From assembly GCF_014323725.1 (NCBI RefSeq), contig NZ_JABVED010000018.1, positions 41,317 to 105,316 of the forward strand: a stretch of DNA of 64,000 bases. Reading direction: 5' to 3'. This document shows positions 8,662 to 17,472 of the stretch, one piece after another. The stretch comes from Actinokineospora xionganensis (lineage in GTDB: Bacteria; Actinomycetota; Actinomycetes; Mycobacteriales; Pseudonocardiaceae). Position 1 is the stretch's first letter. Every line of letters begins with the position of its first letter. Under the pieces are notes generated by a model, which did not search any database, was not told the DNA's origin, and saw nothing but the letters and a program-made list of their open reading frames with translations. The position numbers and the translations under genes were made by a program.

Positions 8662-9520
8662 GAGCTCGGCGGATCTTGTCCGGGTTGCTCACCATCTGCA
8701 CCCCGGTGACCAGGCCGTCGGCGGTCTCCAGGGAGATCACCTGGCGGTACTCGCCGAGGATCAGCACCATCGCCGCCAGCCCGTTGACCTCGATGACCGT
8801 CAGGTCGATCTCGTCGTACTTGGCCAGCACTCCCGTGAGGAAACGTGCGACCCGGTCGGCGTCGCGCACCGGGCGCAGCGCGGCGCGGGACCTGCCGCCG
8901 CCGTCGGTCCACAGCGTCACGTCCTGGGCGAAGAGCTCCTGCAGCGCGTCCCGGTCGCCGGTGCGGGCGGCCTCGACGAACCGGTCGACCAACTCGCGGT
9001 GGCTGCCCGGGTCGGCGGCGAACCGCTCGCGGTCGGCGGTGAGCCGCGCGCCCGCGCGCCGGTGCAGTTGCCGCGCGTTCGCGGCGGTGAGGTGCAGGAC
9101 CTCGCCGATCTCCTCGTAGGGCAGCTCGAAGGCCTCCCGCAGCACGAACACGGCGCGTTCCGGCGCCGAGAGGCGCTCCATCAGCCGCAGCGTCGCCAGC
9201 GACAGCGTGTCGCGCTGCTGGGCGGTGTCCGCCGGACCAAGTTCCTCGCGGTCGGTGCGGACCGGCTCGGGCAGCCAGGGGCCGACGTAGGTCTCGCGCT
9301 TGCGGTGCGCCAGCCGCATCCGGTCGATCGCGAGCCGGGACACGATGGTCACCAGGAGTCGCCGGGGGTTCTCGACCGTCTCGTGATCGACTCCCGCCCA
9401 CCGGATCCACGCGTCCTGGACGACGTCCTCGGCGTCGGCGAACGAGCCGAGCATGCGGTAGCCGATGCCGAGCAGCACCGGCCGATGCTGCTCGAATCCT
9501 GTGTCGAGCGAAGTGGTCAC
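8654..9520 (-). CDS. ECF41-family sigma factor with C-terminal SnoaL-like domain
   Basis: 288-residue extracytoplasmic-function sigma factor. Sigma region 2 (about 10-75) and region 4 (about 110-160, YEEIGEVLHLTAANARQLHRRA) are followed by a SnoaL-like domain (about 170-288). The linker motif WLPEP (82-86) and terminal NPDKIRRALR match the hallmarks of ECF41, where the C-terminal domain replaces a separate anti-sigma factor. The GTG at 9520 overlaps the TGA of the upstream AhpD-like gene (GTGA), so the two are translationally coupled, and pairing with a carboxymuconolactone decarboxylase-like gene is the textbook ECF41 context. The much longer open frame upstream of 9520 is not coding. Confidence 0.93.
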   Translation of the reverse strand: MTTSLDTGFEQHRPVLLGIGYRMLGSFADAEDVVQDAWIRWAGVDHETVENPRRLLVTIVSRLAIDRMRLAHRKRETYVGPWLPEPVRTDREELGPADTAQQRDTLSLATLRLMERLSAPERAVFVLREAFELPYEEIGEVLHLTAANARQLHRRAGARLTADRERFAADPGSHRELVDRFVEAARTGDRDALQELFAQDVTLWTDGGGRSRAALRPVRDADRVARFLTGVLAKYDEIDLTVIEVNGLAAMVLILGEYRQVISLETADGLVTGVQMVSNPDKIRRALR

Positions 9521-9972
9521 ACGTGTCCCGTCAGTCGGGCTGGAACCGGCGTCTTGCGGGTGCTCGCCGCGATCCGGTTGAAGGCGTTGATCATGACGAT
9601 GGCCATCACGAGATCCGCCACCCCCTTCTCCGACCAGATCGCCCGCGCGTCGTCCCACACCTCGTCGGAGACGCCATCCTGGCCGATGAGCGTCACGGCG
9701 TCGGTCAACGCCAGCGCGGCCCGCTCCACTTCGCTGAAGAACGGCGACTCCTTCCACACCGACACCGCGAACAACCGCTGCACCGACTCGCCCGCCTTGA
9801 GGGCGTCCCGGGTGTGCATGTCGACGCAGTAGGCGCAGCCGTTGACCACCGAGGCCCGCAGCATGATCAGGTTGAGCAGTGGGGTCTCGATGTTCGCCTG
9901 GCTGTAGAGGAACAGGTCGACCACCTTGCGGTGAGCCTCGGGCGCGACCTTCTCCAACTGGATGCGCTGCAT
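9517..9972 (-). CDS. AhpD-like / carboxymuconolactone decarboxylase family protein
   Basis: 151-residue all-helical protein with the redox motif Cys46-Ala-Tyr-Cys49 and His53 (GCAYCVDMH) typical of alkylhydroperoxidase AhpD-like members. It probably reduces peroxides or acts as a small thiol reductase. ATG 9972 is preceded by a GAAAGGA ribosome site. It is the first gene of a two-gene operon with the ECF41 sigma factor and has a matching ECF41 promoter upstream (10005-10032), suggesting that it is both the partner and the target of that sigma factor. The link is established for the family and inferred here. Confidence 0.9.
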   Translation of the reverse strand: MQRIQLEKVAPEAHRKVVDLFLYSQANIETPLLNLIMLRASVVNGCAYCVDMHTRDALKAGESVQRLFAVSVWKESPFFSEVERAALALTDAVTLIGQDGVSDEVWDDARAIWSEKGVADLVMAIVMINAFNRIAASTRKTPVPARLTGHV

Positions 9973-10004
9973 GGGCAGTCCTTTCTCGGTGTTCTCGCCG
10001 CGAA

Positions 10005-10032
10005 GACGGCACAGCCCTCCTGCGGTGTGACC
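10005..10032 (-). promoter_or_regulatory. Candidate ECF41-dependent promoter
   Basis: Read on the minus strand: GGTCACA (10032-10026), 17 bases, CGTC (10008-10005), close to the ECF41 consensus TGTCACA-N16/17-CGTC. It lies 33 bases before the AhpD-like ATG, a normal 5' leader, and implies autoregulation of the pair. Confidence 0.65.
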
Positions 10033-10179
10033 GTCCGAGCCCGCTTGTGATCCAGTTCACTGGGGCTGCTGAGGGAGCAGAGGACCCTGGGCGTTCGGGG
10101 GAGTGGTAGCAGAGCCGATCGCACGGGTGTTCGGTGTGTTGGGTGAACCCGCTGGCCGTGGGCGCGTTATGGTGCGCGG

Positions 10180-11157
10180 GTGTCTGTTGCACGCGCCGAA
10201 CGACTGGTCAACCTGGTGCTGTGCCTGCTCTCGACCCGCCAGTACCTCAGCGCCGAGCGGATCCGGGGGATCGTCCCCGGCTACGCCGACGCGCCTTCCG
10301 ACGACGCGTTCTTCCGCACTTTCGAGCGGGACAAGACGGAGTTGCGAGACCTGGGGATCCCGCTGGAGGTGGGCCGGAACTCGGTGTTCGACACTGTGGA
10401 CGGCTACCGGATCGCGCGGCGGGACTACGAGCTGGGCGAGATCGACCTGGAGCCCGACGAGGCCGCCGCCGTGGCGCTCGCCGTGCGGCTCTGGGACTCC
10501 CCCGAGCTGACGGGGGCGGCCCACGGCGCCCTGCTCAAGCTGCGCGCCGCCGGGGTCGACGTCGACCAGGCCGCGCCCGCGATCGTCGAGTCGAAGGTGC
10601 GCACCTCCGAGCCCGCGTTCACCCCGCTGCTGGCGGCGGTGCGGGCCGGGCAGGTCGTGTCCTTCGACTACCGCAGGCCCTCGCCAGCCGAGTTGCGCGA
10701 GCGGACGCTCGAACCCTGGGGCGTCGTCTCGTGGCGGGGCCGCTGGTACGTCGTCGGCCATGACCGCGACCGCGACGCGCCCCGCTGCTTCCGCCTCTCC
10801 CGGATCGTCGGCGAGGTGCGCAAGATCGGTAAGGCCGGGCAGGTCCGCAGGCCCGAGAACGTCGATCTCATGCAGTTCGTCGCCACCACCGGCGGCGAGG
10901 TCTCCTCGGTGTCGACCGTGCGGGTCTGGGCGGCCTCCGGTCGCGCCGCCGGTGTGCGCCGACGGGCGAAGGTCGTGGGGGAGCGGGACATCCGCGGGAC
11001 AGCCGGGGACATCCTCGAACTCGAGCTGCGCTGGCCGGACACGGCCGCCGGGTGGCTCGCCGGGTACGGCGCCGACGTCCTCGTGCTCGAACCCGAAGTG
11101 CTGGCCAAGTCGGTGCGGGAGCGCTTGGTCGCTGTCGCCGAGGGGGACGTGCTGTGA
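10180..11157 (+). CDS. pafB: PafB, WYL-domain transcriptional activator subunit
   Basis: 325 residues: winged HTH (about 1-70, VNLVLCLLSTRQYLSAERI) and a WYL domain (about 145-230, with LEPWGVVSWRGRWYVVGHDRD) plus the C-terminal WCX extension. With PafC it forms the heterodimeric activator of the RecA-independent DNA-damage response in mycobacteria; despite the name it is not a proteasome subunit. GTG 10180 is supported by a TATGGT element (10168-10173) exactly six bases upstream, suggesting leaderless transcription. pafC overlaps by four bases. In this genome pafA is 2.9 kb upstream rather than adjacent. Confidence 0.95.
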   Translation: MSVARAERLVNLVLCLLSTRQYLSAERIRGIVPGYADAPSDDAFFRTFERDKTELRDLGIPLEVGRNSVFDTVDGYRIARRDYELGEIDLEPDEAAAVALAVRLWDSPELTGAAHGALLKLRAAGVDVDQAAPAIVESKVRTSEPAFTPLLAAVRAGQVVSFDYRRPSPAELRERTLEPWGVVSWRGRWYVVGHDRDRDAPRCFRLSRIVGEVRKIGKAGQVRRPENVDLMQFVATTGGEVSSVSTVRVWAASGRAAGVRRRAKVVGERDIRGTAGDILELELRWPDTAAGWLAGYGADVLVLEPEVLAKSVRERLVAVAEGDVL

Positions 11158-12128
11158 CGGCTTCGCAAGACCGGCTGCCGCGGCTGCTGGCGCTGGTGCC
11201 GTATCTGATCGCGCGCCCGGGCATCCCGATCGACGAGGCCGCCGCCGACTTCGACGTGACGCCTAAGCAGCTGCGCAAAGACCTCGAACTCCTCTGGATG
11301 TGCGGGCTGCCCGGCTACGGGCCCGGCGACCTGATCGACATCTCGTTCGACGAGGACACGGTCACCGTCACCTTCGACGCGGGCATGAGCAGGCCGCTGC
11401 GCCTCACCGGCGCCGAGGCGACGGCGCTGCTCGTGGCCCTGCGCGCGCTCGCCGACACCCCGGGCGTGGCCGACGCGGACGCGATCCGGCGGACCGTCGC
11501 GAAGATCGAGATGGCCGCAGGCCAGGCGCAGCCCGCAGGGGTCGCGGTCGGCCTCGGCGTGCGGGAAGCCGCGGAGACGGTCAAGGTCCGCGAGACCGTC
11601 CAGTCCGCTCTCAAGGCGGGCCACGCGCTGCGCATGACGTACTACACGGCCTCCAAGGACGAGATCTCCGAGCGCACCGTCGACCCGATGCGGGTGCTGA
11701 TCGTCGAGGGTCGCGGCTACCTGGAGGCCTGGTGCAGGCGGGCCGAGGCGGTTCGGCTGTTCCGGCTCGACCGCATCGACGAGGTCGAGGTCCTCGACGA
11801 GCCCGCCGCCCCGCCGCCCTACGCGCGGCCGACGGACGTCTCGACCGGTCTGTTCCGCCCGGCCCCCGACCAGTCGGTCGCGCGCCTGGTGCTGGAACCG
11901 GACGCGCGCTGGGTGTCTGAGTACTACCCGGTGGAGGACATCGAGGAACTCGACGGCGGCAGGCTGCGGGTCACGATGCGCTACGCCGACACGTCGTGGA
12001 TGGTGCGGCTGCTCCTCGGACTGGGTGGCGAGGTCAAGGTCGAGCGCCCGGCGGAACTGGCCCAGGAACTGCGCGCGCGGGCCGTGGCGGCCCTGCGGCT
12101 GATGGATCATCACCTGGCGGACACCTGA
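11154..12128 (+). CDS. pafC: PafC, WYL-domain transcriptional activator subunit
   Basis: 324 residues, partner of PafB: HTH at about 5-65 (PYLIARPGIPIDEAAADFDVTPKQLRKDL-like), WYL domain at about 150-230 (VDPMRVLIVEGRGYLEAWCRRA, with the tyrosine of the motif retained and W/Y positions divergent, as is usual in PafC) and a C-terminal WCX domain. GTG 11154 overlaps the pafB TGA (GTGA), the coupling expected for obligate heterodimer subunits. Longer in-frame extensions back to 11052 fall inside pafB and are rejected. Confidence 0.95.
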   Translation: MTASQDRLPRLLALVPYLIARPGIPIDEAAADFDVTPKQLRKDLELLWMCGLPGYGPGDLIDISFDEDTVTVTFDAGMSRPLRLTGAEATALLVALRALADTPGVADADAIRRTVAKIEMAAGQAQPAGVAVGLGVREAAETVKVRETVQSALKAGHALRMTYYTASKDEISERTVDPMRVLIVEGRGYLEAWCRRAEAVRLFRLDRIDEVEVLDEPAAPPPYARPTDVSTGLFRPAPDQSVARLVLEPDARWVSEYYPVEDIEELDGGRLRVTMRYADTSWMVRLLLGLGGEVKVERPAELAQELRARAVAALRLMDHHLADT

Positions 12129-12179
12129 TGGCCGGCTGTTGTGCGCCGTCGCCGATTCGCCACCCGGTAGGGTTGGCCC

Positions 12180-12434
12180 GTGCCGTACTTGCCTAGTGCG
12201 GCGCTGGCTCTGCTGGGGCTGGCGCTGTTGGGGTTCTTTCTGGTCCGCGTTGTCCGTGGGCTGGGTCGGGTGCGGACCGTTATCGGAACCGCCAAGTCGA
12301 CGTTCGACGACGGGTCGGGCCTGCTGAGGGCCCGTTCGGCTGCCTTGCGCGTCGCTTTGGCCGATCGGAAGCGGTCCGCCGGGCGCGTAGCATCTACAGG
12401 GCGAAGTGAGACAGGAGGACGGCCGTGCCGCTAG
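12180..12434 (+). CDS. Small single-pass membrane protein (hypothetical)
   Basis: 84 residues from GTG 12180: one hydrophobic helix (about 5-25, ALALLGLALLGFFLV) followed by a basic tail. There is no recognised family. It sits in the 300 bases between pafC and tatA, on the same strand, and its 3' end runs 10 bases into tatA. The last 20 codons have poor third-position bias and contain the likely tatA promoter and ribosome site, so the true protein may be shorter or absent. It could be a Sec/Tat accessory peptide, but this is only positional. Confidence 0.5.
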   Translation: MPYLPSAALALLGLALLGFFLVRVVRGLGRVRTVIGTAKSTFDDGSGLLRARSAALRVALADRKRSAGRVASTGRSETGGRPCR

Positions 12435-12730
12435 GACCGTGGGAAATCCTCATCATCGCTGTGGTGATCATTCTGCTGTTCGGTGCGAAGAAGATGCCAG
12501 CGATGGCACGCTCGCTCGGACAGTCGATGCGCATCATCAAGGCGGAGACCAAGGGCATGCGCGCTGACGAGAAGGAAGCCGAGTCGACGGCTGCCGCAGA
12601 CGTGAAGCCGGAGCCGCAGCAGCAGCTGCCCGCCGCCACGCCTCAGCAGACTCCCGAGCAGCTCCAGAAGCAGATCGATGAACTGCAGAGCAAGCTCGAC
12701 AAGAGCCAGCCGCACAAGAACGCGAGCTGA
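12425..12730 (+). CDS. tatA: Twin-arginine translocase subunit TatA
   Basis: 101 residues: the short N-terminal membrane helix (PLGPWEILIIAVVIILLFGAKK), hinge and amphipathic helix (KMPAMARSLGQSMRIIKAE) define TatA/E, and a glutamine- and acid-rich tail follows. TatA oligomers form the pore for folded proteins carrying RR signal peptides. GTG 12425 has a GGAGG site six bases upstream. It is followed by tatC after 17 bases, as in mycobacteria. A possible client in the window is the GH95-like enzyme at 61058. Confidence 0.96.
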   Translation: MPLGPWEILIIAVVIILLFGAKKMPAMARSLGQSMRIIKAETKGMRADEKEAESTAAADVKPEPQQQLPAATPQQTPEQLQKQIDELQSKLDKSQPHKNAS

Positions 12731-12747
12731 GAGGATCGGTTCGCACG

Positions 12748-13710
12748 GTGGTGCGTGATACGCCCCGCCGGGAGGGAAGCCGTCGCGAGAAGCGGAAGAT
12801 CCGCAACCGTCGGCACAACCCCGACGGCACCATGTCCCTGAAGGACCACCTCTACGACCTGCGCAACCGGCTCGGTCTCGGCCTGTTGTTCATCGTGGTC
12901 GGCGGCATCTTCGGCTTCATCTGGTGGGATGTCCACCTCGGTCCCATCCCGTCGCTGAGCAAAATCCTGCTCCAGCCGTACTGCGCGCTGCCCGCGGACG
13001 CCCGGTTCTCGCCCAACGGACAGTGCCAGCTGTTCCAGCGCCAGCCCTTCGAGGGCTTCATGGTGCGGTTCAAGGTCGGCATCGCGGCGGGCATGGTCGT
13101 CTCGGCGCCGCTGTGGCTCTACCAGCTGTGGGCGTTCATCACCCCGGGCCTCTACGCGAAGGAACGCCGGTTCGCGTTCACCTTCGTGATCTTCGCGTCG
13201 ATCCTGTTCGCCGCGGGCGCGGTGCTCGCCTTCGTCGTCATCCCGCAGGGCTTGGACGTGCTCGTCGGGTTCGGCGGAACCGCGTTCATCACCGCGTTGG
13301 ACGCCGGGTCGTACATCTCGTTCGTCCTGGTGATGCTGCTGATCTTCGGCGTGAGCTTCGAGCTGCCGCTGCTGATCGTCATGCTCAACCAGGTCGGGAT
13401 GCTGCCGTACGCGAACCTGAGGCGCTGGCGGCGGGGCATCGTGTTCGGGCTGTTCGTCTTCGCGGCGTTCGCGACGCCGGGCACCGACCCGATCTCGATG
13501 GTGGTGCTGGCCGCGGCGATGTGGCTGCTGTTCGAACTCGCCGTGCAGATCACCCGGATCCACGACAGGCGCGCGGCGAAGCGCGAAGCCGCCGACCTGA
13601 CGGCGAACCTGAGCGACGACGAGGCAACGCCGATGAACTACGCTCCCGAGCCGGTCGAGCCGAGCGCGCCGGTGGCGAAGCTGGGCAAGGACTTCGACGA
13701 CGTGACCTGA
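12748..13710 (+). CDS. tatC: Twin-arginine translocase subunit TatC
   Basis: 320-residue polytopic membrane protein. The cytoplasmic N-terminus carries MSLKDHLYDLRNRL, the TatC signal-peptide receptor segment, followed by six predicted helices; FITPGLYAKERRF is the conserved first cytoplasmic loop. The C-terminal tail (about 50 residues, acidic) is longer than in enteric TatC but usual in actinobacteria. It recognises twin-arginine precursors. GTG 12748 is used because the next in-frame start would remove the basic N-terminal extension seen in related species. Confidence 0.96.
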   Translation: MVRDTPRREGSRREKRKIRNRRHNPDGTMSLKDHLYDLRNRLGLGLLFIVVGGIFGFIWWDVHLGPIPSLSKILLQPYCALPADARFSPNGQCQLFQRQPFEGFMVRFKVGIAAGMVVSAPLWLYQLWAFITPGLYAKERRFAFTFVIFASILFAAGAVLAFVVIPQGLDVLVGFGGTAFITALDAGSYISFVLVMLLIFGVSFELPLLIVMLNQVGMLPYANLRRWRRGIVFGLFVFAAFATPGTDPISMVVLAAAMWLLFELAVQITRIHDRRAAKREAADLTANLSDDEATPMNYAPEPVEPSAPVAKLGKDFDDVT

Positions 13711-13744
13711 CCACCCGGGCCAGGTTTTGGGCGCGGGAGAACAC

Positions 13745-14629
13745 GTGGGCATTCGGGCGGCGCTGGCGGTTCATCCTGCTTCCGGACATGGTGCGGCGGG
13801 CCGGGCTTGCAGCGCGGTCGCGGAGAAGCTCCGCTCGGTGGTCGACCACCTGACGATGGTCGAGGCGAACTCGGTGGCGGAGTCCCGCGCGCTGATGGTC
13901 CGGGCCCGTGACGCCGGTCTGGACCTGCTCGTCGTCCTGGGCGGCGACGGGTCCGCGCACCAGGGTGTCCAGTTCTGCGCCGAGCACGACGTGCCGCTGG
14001 CGGTGGTGCCCGCGGGAACCGGCAACGACCTCGTGCGCGCCCTCGGATTCCCGATGGAGTCCCTTTCCGCGGCCGACGCGCTGGTCGAGGCGATCGGCGC
14101 GGGCAGGCGCAGGCGGATCGACCTCGGGCGGGTCGGCGACGAGTGGTTCGCCAGCGTCCTGTGCGCCGGGTTCGACTCGGCGGTCAACGAGCGGGTCAAC
14201 CGGATGCGGTGGCCGCACGGGCCGCGCCGCTACGACTTGGCGATCCTGGCCGAACTGGCGGCGCTGCGGCCCAAGCCGCTGGTGCTCGACACCGAGGATG
14301 GCCGCGTCGAGCTGGAAGCGACGCTGGTGGCGGTGGGCAACACGGCGTACTACGGCGGCGGGATCCCGGTGTGCCCCGACGCCGACCCGGCGGACGGGCT
14401 GCTGGACGTGACCATCGTGGGGAAGGCCTCGCGCCTCGACCTCATCCGGATCCTGCCTAGCCTGCGCACCGGCAAGCACGTGGCGCACCCGGCGGTGCGC
14501 ATCCTGCGCGCGCGCCGCGTTTCCGTCGGCGGAGACAACGGCTGGGTCGCGTATGCCGACGGTGAGCGCATTGGTCCGCTGCCGCGGGCCGTCGAGTGCG
14601 TGCCCGGCGCCCTGGAGATCGTCGGCTGA
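13745..14629 (+). CDS. Diacylglycerol kinase-family lipid kinase
   Basis: 294 residues from GTG 13745 (GGGAG ribosome site seven bases upstream; an in-frame start at 13727 lacks one). DAGK catalytic domain with NP-type opening replaced by VHPASGHGAAGR, the nucleotide loop LGGDGSAHQGV (about 60-70), and PAGTGNDLVRALGF (about 90-103). It phosphorylates a lipid such as diacylglycerol. It lies between tatC and helY in the same direction, an addition relative to the mycobacterial order. It is a second lipid kinase besides the PAP2 fusion at 4321. Confidence 0.9.
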   Translation: MGIRAALAVHPASGHGAAGRACSAVAEKLRSVVDHLTMVEANSVAESRALMVRARDAGLDLLVVLGGDGSAHQGVQFCAEHDVPLAVVPAGTGNDLVRALGFPMESLSAADALVEAIGAGRRRRIDLGRVGDEWFASVLCAGFDSAVNERVNRMRWPHGPRRYDLAILAELAALRPKPLVLDTEDGRVELEATLVAVGNTAYYGGGIPVCPDADPADGLLDVTIVGKASRLDLIRILPSLRTGKHVAHPAVRILRARRVSVGGDNGWVAYADGERIGPLPRAVECVPGALEIVG

Positions 14630-14665
14630 GTGCCCGCGGCGTGCCCTGTGGATAACGGGCGACGC

Positions 14666-14688
14666 CTGTCGGTGGGATGTGAAAGCCT
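14666..14688 (+). promoter_or_regulatory. PafBC-type (RecA-NDp) promoter of helY
   Basis: CTGTCGGTG (14666-14674, 8 of 9 against TTGTCRGTG), eight bases, then AAGCCT (14683-14688; TANNNT with the first T replaced), six bases before the helY GTG. The geometry is identical to the pafA and NIPSNAP promoters in this window. The weak -10 makes it the least certain of the three. Confidence 0.55.
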
Positions 14689-14694
14689 TGCGTT

Positions 14695-17472
14695 GTGTCC
14701 GCAAGCTCATCCCGCACCCCAGCCGAGGCGTTCGCCGCCTCCCGGCGTCGCGCGCGCAGCCCGAAACTGGCTGAGTTCGCCGCCGAGCTGTCCTTCGAAC
14801 TCGACCCGTTCCAGACCGACGCGTGTGCCGCGTTGGAGGAGGGCCACGGTGTCCTGCTGTGCGCCCCCACGGGCGCGGGCAAGACGGTGGTCGGCGAGTT
14901 CGCGGTCCATCTGGCCCTGTCCGAGGGCCGCAAATGCTTCTACACCACGCCGATCAAGGCGCTGTCGAACCAGAAGTTCGCCGACCTGACCGCCCGCTAC
15001 GGGCCGAAGTCGGTCGGTCTGCTGACCGGCGACACGTCGGTGAACGGCAACGCGCCGGTGGTCGTGATGACCACCGAGGTGCTGCGCAACATGCTCTATG
15101 CGCGGTCCGGGGCGTTGGAGGGGCTCGGCTATGTGGTGATGGACGAGGTCCACTACCTGGCCGACAGGTTCCGCGGGGCGGTGTGGGAGGAAGTGATCCT
15201 GCACCTGCCCGAATGGGTGAACTTGGTGTCGCTGTCGGCCACGGTGTCCAACGCCGAGGAGTTCGGCGAGTGGCTCGTGGCGGTGCGCGGCGACACAGCC
15301 GTCGTCGTCGACGAGCACCGCCCGGTGCCGCTGTGGCAGCACATGCTGGTCGGCAACCGGATGCTCGACCTGTTCGCGGGCACCGAGCCCAGCGGCGTCG
15401 AACTGCGGATCAACCCCGAACTGGTGCGCCGAGCCGATGAGATCGGCCGCTTCCACACGCCATGGCGCGGGCCGCGCGCGCGTGGCGGTCGCGGTTCGGG
15501 CGGCAACGGGGGGCCAAGGTTCAAGCCGCCGTCCAGGGTCGAGGTCGTCGAGCGGCTGGACTCGCAAGGTCTGCTGCCCGCGATCGTGTTCGTGTTCAGC
15601 CGCGCGGGCTGCGAGGCGGCCGTGTCGCAGTGCGTGCGGTCGGGGCTGCGGCTCAACTCCGAGGACGAGATCGCCGAGGTGCGGCGGATCGTCGACTCGA
15701 AGACCCGTGACCTGCCCGACGCCGACCTGACGGTGCTCGGGTTCTGGGAGTGGAAAGAGGCGTTGGAGCGCGGTTTCGCCGGGCACCACGCGGGCATGCT
15801 GCCCGCGTTCAAGGAGACCGTGGAGGAACTGTTCCTGCGCGGCCTGGTCAAGGCGGTCTTCGCGACCGAGACGCTGGCGCTGGGCATCAACATGCCCGCC
15901 CGCACGGTGGTGCTGGAGAAGCTGGTCAAGTACAACGGCGAGGCGCATGTCGAGCTGACCCCGGGCGAGTACACGCAGCTCACCGGCCGCGCGGGCCGCC
16001 GCGGGATCGACATCGAGGGCCACGCGGTCGTCGTGTGGCAGCCGGGTCTCGACCCGAAGCAGGTGGCAGGCCTCGCCTCCACCCGGACGTACCCACTGAA
16101 GTCGTCGTTCCGCCCGGGCTACAACATGGCGGTCAACCTGGTCGACCGGATGGGCGCGGTGCAGGCCCGCGAGATCCTCGAGCAGTCGTTCGCCCAGTTC
16201 CAGGCCGACCGGTCGGTGGTGGGCCTGTCGCGGCGAGTCGAGCGCAACCGCGATGCCCTGGCCGGGTATGCCGCGTCGATGACGTGCCACCTGGGCGATT
16301 TCACCCAGTACGCGGCGCTGCGCAAGCAGATCTCCGACCGGGAGAAGGCCCTGTCGCGGCAGAACAGCGCGGCCCGCCGGAACGAGGCGGCGCACTCGCT
16401 GGAGCAGCTGCGCAAGGGCGATGTGATCGCGGTGCCCGCGGGTCGCCGGTCGGGGCTGGCGATCGTGATCGATCCAGGTCTCGACTCGATGGGTGAGCCC
16501 CGGCCGCTGGTCGTGACCGAGGACAGGTGGGCGGGCAGGCTGTCGGTGTCGGACTTCCCGAACCCCGTGACGGTGCTCGGCCGGGTCCGGCTGCCCAAGC
16601 AGGTCGATGTGCGCTCCCCGCGATCGCGCCGCGACCTGGCCTCGACCCTGCGCGCCGCCGGGATCGAGTTGCCCCCGAGGGCCCGACGTCGCACCGGAGT
16701 CGACGACGACGCCGACCTGGCGGCGGCACGCCGCGCGCTGCGCGCCCACCCCTGCCACGGCTGCGACGACCGGGAGAACCACGCCCGCTGGGCCGAGCGG
16801 TACCAGAGGTTGCTTTCCGAGACCGAGCAGGTGGAACGCAAGGTCGCGGCGACCACCCACTCCCTGGCCCGGGCCTTCGACCGGATCCGCGGCCTCCTGG
16901 TGGACCGCGGCTACCTGGCGCCTGGAACCGGTGAGAAGCAGGGCGAACAGGTGGTGACCGAACACGGCAAGCGCCTGGCCCGCCTCTACAGCGAGTCGGA
17001 CCTGCTGGCCGCGGAATGCCTGCGCCACGGCGTGTGGGACAGGCTGAACCCGGCCGAACTGGCGGCCGTGGTGTCGTCGCTGGTCTTCGAGGCCCGCCGC
17101 GACGGCCCGATCGAGGCCCGAGTGCCCGGCGGCGCCGTCGAGGACGCTTTGAAGGCGACGGCCCAACTGTGGGCGGAGCTGGAGGGCGACGAACGCCACC
17201 ACCGGCTGGAGAAGACCCGCCAACCCGACCCGGGCTTCGCCTGGACGGTGTATCGCTGGGTCCGGGGCGAATCGCTGGAGAAGGTCATCACGGCCGCGGA
17301 CTCGGCGGGCCAGGAACTCTCCGCGGGCGACTTCGTCCGCTGGTGCCGCCAGGTGATCGACCTACTGGACCAAGTCCGCGACGTGATGGGCGAAGGCGAC
17401 CCGGTGGGCGCGACGGCCCGCGAAGCAGTGAAGGCAATCCGCCGAGGCGTCGTGGCTCTGGCGACTGTTTGA
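14695..17472 (+). CDS. helY: HelY, Ski2-like DEVH-box helicase
   Basis: 925 residues, an SF2 ATP-dependent helicase of the Ski2/Mtr4 group. Walker A APTGAGKT (57-64), DEVH box (149-152), motif III LSATVSN near 180, motif VI TGRAGRRGID near 430, then a helical bundle and a DSHCT-type C-terminal domain. A glycine/arginine-rich insert at about 255-275 separates the RecA lobes. It should unwind RNA or structured nucleic acid. Position after tatC matches mycobacterial HelY. GTG 14695 is favoured by the promoter six bases upstream, which would place the gene under DNA-damage control. Confidence 0.94.
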   Translation: MSASSSRTPAEAFAASRRRARSPKLAEFAAELSFELDPFQTDACAALEEGHGVLLCAPTGAGKTVVGEFAVHLALSEGRKCFYTTPIKALSNQKFADLTARYGPKSVGLLTGDTSVNGNAPVVVMTTEVLRNMLYARSGALEGLGYVVMDEVHYLADRFRGAVWEEVILHLPEWVNLVSLSATVSNAEEFGEWLVAVRGDTAVVVDEHRPVPLWQHMLVGNRMLDLFAGTEPSGVELRINPELVRRADEIGRFHTPWRGPRARGGRGSGGNGGPRFKPPSRVEVVERLDSQGLLPAIVFVFSRAGCEAAVSQCVRSGLRLNSEDEIAEVRRIVDSKTRDLPDADLTVLGFWEWKEALERGFAGHHAGMLPAFKETVEELFLRGLVKAVFATETLALGINMPARTVVLEKLVKYNGEAHVELTPGEYTQLTGRAGRRGIDIEGHAVVVWQPGLDPKQVAGLASTRTYPLKSSFRPGYNMAVNLVDRMGAVQAREILEQSFAQFQADRSVVGLSRRVERNRDALAGYAASMTCHLGDFTQYAALRKQISDREKALSRQNSAARRNEAAHSLEQLRKGDVIAVPAGRRSGLAIVIDPGLDSMGEPRPLVVTEDRWAGRLSVSDFPNPVTVLGRVRLPKQVDVRSPRSRRDLASTLRAAGIELPPRARRRTGVDDDADLAAARRALRAHPCHGCDDRENHARWAERYQRLLSETEQVERKVAATTHSLARAFDRIRGLLVDRGYLAPGTGEKQGEQVVTEHGKRLARLYSESDLLAAECLRHGVWDRLNPAELAAVVSSLVFEARRDGPIEARVPGGAVEDALKATAQLWAELEGDERHHRLEKTRQPDPGFAWTVYRWVRGESLEKVITAADSAGQELSAGDFVRWCRQVIDLLDQVRDVMGEGDPVGATAREAVKAIRRGVVALATV

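Noticed and set aside
10151..10180. PafBC-type promoter before pafB itself
   Set aside because: CTGGCCGTG matches only 6 of 9 and the spacer to TATGGT is seven, not eight. Only the -10 and its distance to GTG are convincing.
12643..13752. 369-codon frame antisense to tatC
   Set aside because: tatC is unambiguous; the opposite frame has no recognisable domain and mirrors the tatC codon bias.
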